From CAYTRP01 sp964625145 (lineage in GTDB: Bacteria > Sumerlaeota > Sumerlaeia > SLMS01 > JAHLLQ01), in assembly GCA_964625145.1 (NCBI GenBank), contig CAZVAQ010000144.1:1-8975 (forward strand): a stretch of 8,975 nucleotides of DNA. Reading direction: 5' to 3'. This document shows positions 6,495 through 8,975 of this stretch, piece by piece. A program made the translations under genes and the position numbers. Position 1 is the stretch's first letter, and every line of letters begins with the position of its first letter. A model generated the notes under the pieces. The model ran no database searches and had not been told where the DNA came from. It saw only the letters and a list, made by a program, of their open reading frames with translations.

Positions 6495-6710
6495 TCACAC
6501 CCAGGGGGTGACCGAACGGGCGGCCTGCATGTTCCACAGAAATTCGTCCGGGATCACCCGGCCGATGCTCCACAACATCATGCCGAGCATGACGGTAAAG
6601 CCGCCCCAGCGGTCGGCCAGATCCAACGTGCCGACGGAGACGGGGGCACCCGGAGACAGGAAGGATCCGATGGTGCGTGTCGTGGTGCTTTGACGGGTCT
6701 TGGTTTCCAT
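6495..6710 (-). CDS. Small hypothetical protein (71 aa) with one hydrophobic segment
   Basis: ATG 6710 to TGA 6495. I do not recognise it. Support for a real gene: it lies on the same strand as its neighbours, fills a gap that is otherwise empty, and its third codon positions are mostly G or C as in neighbouring genes. The N-terminus is Thr/Ser/Arg-rich ('TRQSTTTRTIGSF', 5-17). Then 'DLADRWGGF' leads into a hydrophobic stretch 'TVMLGMMLWSIGRVI' (about 39-53), followed by 'PDEFLWNMQAARSV'. This could be a single membrane helix or a buried amphipathic one. There is no lipobox or cleavable signal. The Shine-Dalgarno is weak (CAGG is too far upstream). It sits 90 bp after the LysM lipoprotein gene, past a strong hairpin, and before the acidic-tail lipoprotein gene, so it may belong to the same envelope group. 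Confidence 0.55.
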   Translation of the reverse strand: METKTRQSTTTRTIGSFLSPGAPVSVGTLDLADRWGGFTVMLGMMLWSIGRVIPDEFLWNMQAARSVTPWV

Positions 6711-6745
6711 GGTGTTTCAACTGACCTGACGGTTCCAGCGAAGAC

Positions 6746-6781
6746 GCGTGCCGGGGCGGTATGGGTGCCGCCCCGGCATGC
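6746..6781. terminator. Very strong GC hairpin after the LysM lipoprotein gene
   Basis: TGCCGGGGCGG (6749-6759) and CCGCCCCGGCA (6768-6778) are an exact 11-bp inverted repeat around an 8-base loop. The stem extends to 14 bp (6746-6781) with one G-T pair. It starts about 20 bp past the LysM gene's TAA on the minus strand and lies before the 71-aa gene. No T-run follows, so it may be a Rho-assisted terminator or an mRNA 3'-end stabiliser. Confidence 0.6.
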
Positions 6782-6799
6782 GGGGCTGGATCTTTCTGG

Positions 6800-7660
6800 T
6801 TATTTTGCCGGGGGGATGAACAGGCGCTGACCCTTCAGGGGGCGCGCTCCGGCTGGCAGGCGATTGGCCTCGCGAAGGGCGTCGACGCTGACATTGTTGT
6901 CGCGGGCGATCTTCTCGAGCGTGTCACCTGTTTCGATCGTGTAGTAGCGGCCGCGATTGGCCGGCTGGGACTGGGTTGTGGGGGCGGTGGCGCCGGTGCC
7001 CGCCTGTGCGGGCGGTGTTGCCGGGCGCGCCGCGGCGGTTTGGGTGCGCGGGGCCTGGGTGGAGGTCGCTGGGCTGGTCGCTGCCGGGCGGTTCGGGTTC
7101 GTCATGTCGCGGAACGAATTGCCCGGTGTGCTGGCCGCTGTGGAGGTGCCGCTGGTGGCCGGGGCGCTGGTTGCGGGCGCTGCCGCGGCGGTTGTCGTGG
7201 CCGGCGTGGCCAGTCCGCCAAAGCTGCTCCCTGAAGCCGCCGTGTTGCCGCTCGTCGTGGCGGCGGGCGCCGAGCCGGTGGAGCCGGCGGCGACCGTGCG
7301 CTGCTGGGTGGCGGTGGTGGTCAGGGCCGTCAGGCGGTTCTCGATGGCCTCGATGCGCGAAACAATGGCCGAGGCTCCCTCGCCGTCGGGCGCAAACGCC
7401 CGCAGCTCGGAGACCTGCTCGCGCAGGGCATTCATCTGGCCGGTGGCGGTCCGCAGTTCGGCGATGGCTGTGCTCAACTCTTCCTTCATGGCGTCAACTT
7501 CGGCGAACTTCTTCCGAATGACGGGTGAATTCTCGGGTTTTCCGGAGCAGGCGACAAGGCCAAAGGCCACGATGGCCAGCACCGGGGCATAAAGCGCTCT
7601 TTGGGTGCGGAGCGTTGAAAACACTGACTTTGAAGCGGATTGAGCGGGGGCGAGAGCCAT
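6800..7660 (-). CDS. LysM-domain lipoprotein with coiled coil and low-complexity linker
   Basis: A 286-aa protein from ATG 7660, supported by AAGGAGA (7667-7673) six bases upstream. The signal region is long (about 1-37: a basic N-terminus, then 'APVLAIVAFGLVAC') and ends in a lipobox with Cys38. Residues about 50-115 are charged heptad-like helix ('AEVDAMKEELSTAIAELRTA', then 'ALREQVSELRAF' and 'IVSRIEAIENRLTALTT'), probably a coiled coil. Residues about 118-235 are almost only Ala, Thr, Ser, Pro and Gly: a flexible wall-spanning linker. The C-terminus (237-286) is a LysM domain: 'YTIETGDTLEKIARDNNVSV' followed by 'LREANRL' and 'LKGQRLFIP'. LysM domains bind the GlcNAc parts of peptidoglycan, so this is likely a lipid-anchored, wall-binding protein. 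There is no catalytic domain such as a peptidase M23. It is divergent from a membrane-anchored sigma factor, which may control it. Confidence 0.88.
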   Translation of the reverse strand: MALAPAQSASKSVFSTLRTQRALYAPVLAIVAFGLVACSGKPENSPVIRKKFAEVDAMKEELSTAIAELRTATGQMNALREQVSELRAFAPDGEGASAIVSRIEAIENRLTALTTTATQQRTVAAGSTGSAPAATTSGNTAASGSSFGGLATPATTTAAAAPATSAPATSGTSTAASTPGNSFRDMTNPNRPAATSPATSTQAPRTQTAAARPATPPAQAGTGATAPTTQSQPANRGRYYTIETGDTLEKIARDNNVSVDALREANRLPAGARPLKGQRLFIPPAK

Positions 7661-7686
7661 CGGAGTTCTCCTTCGGAACGGGCGCG

Positions 7687-7939
7687 GGATGGAGACCGGC
7701 GAGACCGCACCGGGCTCTGGGGCCCGGCCTTCGGCATTTCACACATGGTCACCCCCGACCCGAGTCCCGTCGCATGAACACCGGCAAGATAAATCGAACA
7801 GAATGAGCGGAAAAAGTGGTCGCCCGTGAGCGCACAACTCCCTGCCCCCGGGAGCGCCGGGCGCTGCACCGGCTCTGGGGTCGCCGGTCTCCGCACCGGC
7901 CCGAGCCGCAATTCCCATCGCCGCTCGGGGTCTCCATCC
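7687..7939. repeat. Inverted GGAGACC-core repeats flanking the divergent promoters
   Basis: GGAGACCGGCGA (7691-7702) has its exact 12-bp reverse complement at 7881-7892. The overlapping GGATGGAGACC (7687-7697) has its exact 11-bp reverse complement at 7929-7939. So one site lies in front of the LysM gene and two lie in front of the sigma factor gene, all oriented symmetrically about the centre. They could be binding sites for a regulator, or sigma-specific promoter parts. Confidence 0.5.
7707..7880 (+). repeat. Direct repeat GCACCGG(G)CTCTGGGG beside the inverted repeats
   Basis: GCACCGGGCTCTGGGG (7707-7722) and GCACCGGCTCTGGGG (7866-7880) differ by one inserted G. Each can fold: CCGGGC/GCCCGG (7710-7715/7722-7727) and ACCGGC/GCCGGT (7868-7873/7883-7888). 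Each copy lies next to one arm of the 12-bp inverted repeat, but in direct orientation, so the two patterns are not one simple palindrome. Confidence 0.5.
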
Positions 7940-7968
7940 ATAGAAGACCACCGAACGGGAGAACCATC

Positions 7969-8975
7969 GTGGACCCCGACCCTCTGGATCCCACCAGCGC
8001 CGCCCCCAATCAGGCCGCCCTCGAACGTGCCTACCCGGCTGTCCTCGCCGTCGCCCTCGCCCGCCTGCGCGATGTCGACGCGGCAGAGGACCTGGCCCAG
8101 GAGGTCGTCGTCCGCGGCCTGCTGCGCATCGATCAACTCCGCGACCCCGCGCGCCTGCAAGCCTGGCTCGTCGCCGCCGCGCGTCATTTAGCCGCCAATT
8201 GGCAGCGCGACGCCGCCCGCCGCGAACAATCCCAACGCGCCCTCGCCCAACTCCTGCCCCGCGACAACGCCTCGCACCCACAGGTCCGCGCCATGATCGA
8301 TCAGCAAACGCACCAGCAGATTCTGGAAGAGTCACTCGCCGGCATGGACGACGCCGACCGCGAAATCGTGATGCTGCACTTTGTGGCCGACATGCCCAAG
8401 AACCGCATCGCCGAAACCCTCGGCGTGCACCCCTCCACCGTCGGCCGTCGCCTGGACAAGGCACTGGAACAACTCAAGACCCGCGCCCTCGACAAGTTGG
8501 GCGGCAGCCTGCGCGGCACGGCCACCGGCCCCGCCGCGCGCAAACGACTTCAACAAGCCAGCCTCGCCATCCTCGCCCTGGACGGCTCGCGCCGCGCCGC
8601 GCTCGCCGCCGAGCTGGACGCCATCGAGACACTTCCGGCAACCATTGCTGCAAGCACCTCGACTGGCACGTTCGCCGGCATCGCGGCGATGCTGACATCC
8701 GTCCCCGCGATCATCGCCGGCGTGTGCGCTGCGCTGCTCATCACCGCCGCCGTTGTGGTGAATATCGCGCCGCCGAATTCATCGCAGGCAACCGAACCGC
8801 CCACACAGACAACCGCCACAGTCGAAACCTCTGAATCAATATCGCCCCCCATCGCATCGCCATCCACTTCCACCATCCGAACATCCACAAGCGCGAACGA
8901 AGACGACATCGACGCGCTCCTGGCCAACATCCCGCCGTCGGAGCCGGTGCGGGCGTACATTGAAGGGCGGTTTAC
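7969..8975 (+). CDS. ECF-like sigma-70 family factor with C-terminal transmembrane extension (3' end cut by window edge)
   Basis: At least 335 residues, open to the right edge. Region 2 spans about 17-82 ('LERAYPAVLAVALARL', 'DAAEDLAQEVVVRGL', then 'LQAWLVAAARHLAANW'), and region 4 about 122-172 ('DREIVMLHF', then the helix-turn-helix 'KNRIAETLGVHPSTVGRRLD'). There is no region 3, as in ECF factors. Past region 4 come a helical linker, a transmembrane helix (about 245-265: 'PAIIAGVCAALLITAAVVV') and a Ser/Thr/Pro-rich stretch ending in 'EDDIDALLANIPPSEPV'. ECF factors are normally about 200 residues and soluble; here the DNA-binding part would be tethered to the membrane with an outer tail, so the tail may sense the envelope in place of a separate anti-sigma factor. 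Start GTG 7969 has GGGAGA six bases upstream and no in-frame ATG nearby. Promoter specificity is unknown. The gene is divergent from the LysM lipoprotein gene. Confidence 0.85.
   Translation, partial: MDPDPLDPTSAAPNQAALERAYPAVLAVALARLRDVDAAEDLAQEVVVRGLLRIDQLRDPARLQAWLVAAARHLAANWQRDAARREQSQRALAQLLPRDNASHPQVRAMIDQQTHQQILEESLAGMDDADREIVMLHFVADMPKNRIAETLGVHPSTVGRRLDKALEQLKTRALDKLGGSLRGTATGPAARKRLQQASLAILALDGSRRAALAAELDAIETLPATIAASTSTGTFAGIAAMLTSVPAIIAGVCAALLITAAVVVNIAPPNSSQATEPPTQTTATVETSESISPPIASPSTSTIRTSTSANEDDIDALLANIPPSEPVRAYIEGRF

Larger units (their letters stand above)
7661..7968. promoter_or_regulatory. 308-bp divergent control region between LysM lipoprotein and ECF sigma factor genes
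   Basis: No gene is seen here. Both ends carry Shine-Dalgarno sites (AAGGAGA at 7667-7673 on minus, GGGAGA at 7957-7962 on plus). The centre (about 7786-7822) is the only AT-richer part and may hold the promoters, but I see no clear -35/-10 pair. Repeats stand on either side of it, described as separate entries. Because both genes must be transcribed outward from here, shared control is likely. Confidence 0.55.

Noticed and set aside
6957..7592. Plus-strand open frame of 211 codons opposite the LysM gene
   Set aside because: Ala/Val/Gly-rich antisense of the low-complexity linker; the LysM domain on the other strand is clear.
7739..8464. Minus-strand open frame of 241 codons opposite the sigma factor
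   Set aside because: Arg/Gly-rich antisense frame in GC-rich DNA; the plus-strand frame shows both sigma regions.
8199..8834. Plus-strand open frame of 211 codons inside the sigma factor gene
   Set aside because: An alternative frame, dominated by Arg, His and Pro, overlapping well-supported sigma region 4.

Overview
The window looks like chromosomal DNA from a high-GC, Gram-negative-type bacterium. It carries two lipoboxes, an ECF-type sigma factor with a C-terminal membrane segment, and housekeeping genes using Shine-Dalgarno sites. The membrane-anchored sigma factor, the FkbM methyltransferase and the degenerate four-helix-bundle gene with AT-rich flanks recall Planctomycetota and other deep-branching environmental lineages. 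That placement is an inference; nothing here fixes the phylum. Four of nine intact or partial genes start with GTG.

Left part (1-3202). The N-terminal 71 residues of a maltose/galactoside-type O-acetyltransferase run off the left edge on the minus strand. Divergent from it is a GT-B glycosyltransferase (304-1506). Its 3' end runs into a roughly 510-bp insertion-like segment: a four-helix-bundle (23S rRNA intervening-sequence type) gene broken by two in-frame stop codons, bracketed by AT-rich repeats that share a perfect 12-bp inverted match. A third AT-rich copy lies just before the ribosome binding site of ychF, an intact 366-aa YchF/OLA1-type ATPase.

Middle part (3203-5719). ychF converges on a minus-strand pair: purA (adenylosuccinate synthetase, 429 aa), then an FkbM-family methyltransferase 8 bp downstream. 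Two hairpins lie in the convergent gap.

Right part (5720-8975). Three minus-strand genes encode a LysM lipoprotein with a coiled coil and a long Ala/Thr/Ser/Pro linker, an unrecognised 71-aa protein with a hydrophobic helix, and a lipoprotein that has a second membrane anchor and a 39-residue acidic tail. Strong GC hairpins separate them. Divergent from the LysM gene is an ECF-like sigma factor with sigma region 2, region 4, a transmembrane helix and a Ser/Thr/Pro-rich presumed extracytoplasmic tail, cut by the right edge. The 308-bp divergent region holds inverted and direct repeats placed in front of both genes, which would suit shared control. The most interesting hypothesis is that this right block is a cell-envelope sensing module: a membrane-tethered sigma factor facing a peptidoglycan-binding lipoprotein and a doubly anchored lipoprotein. 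No tRNA, rRNA or CRISPR array was seen.
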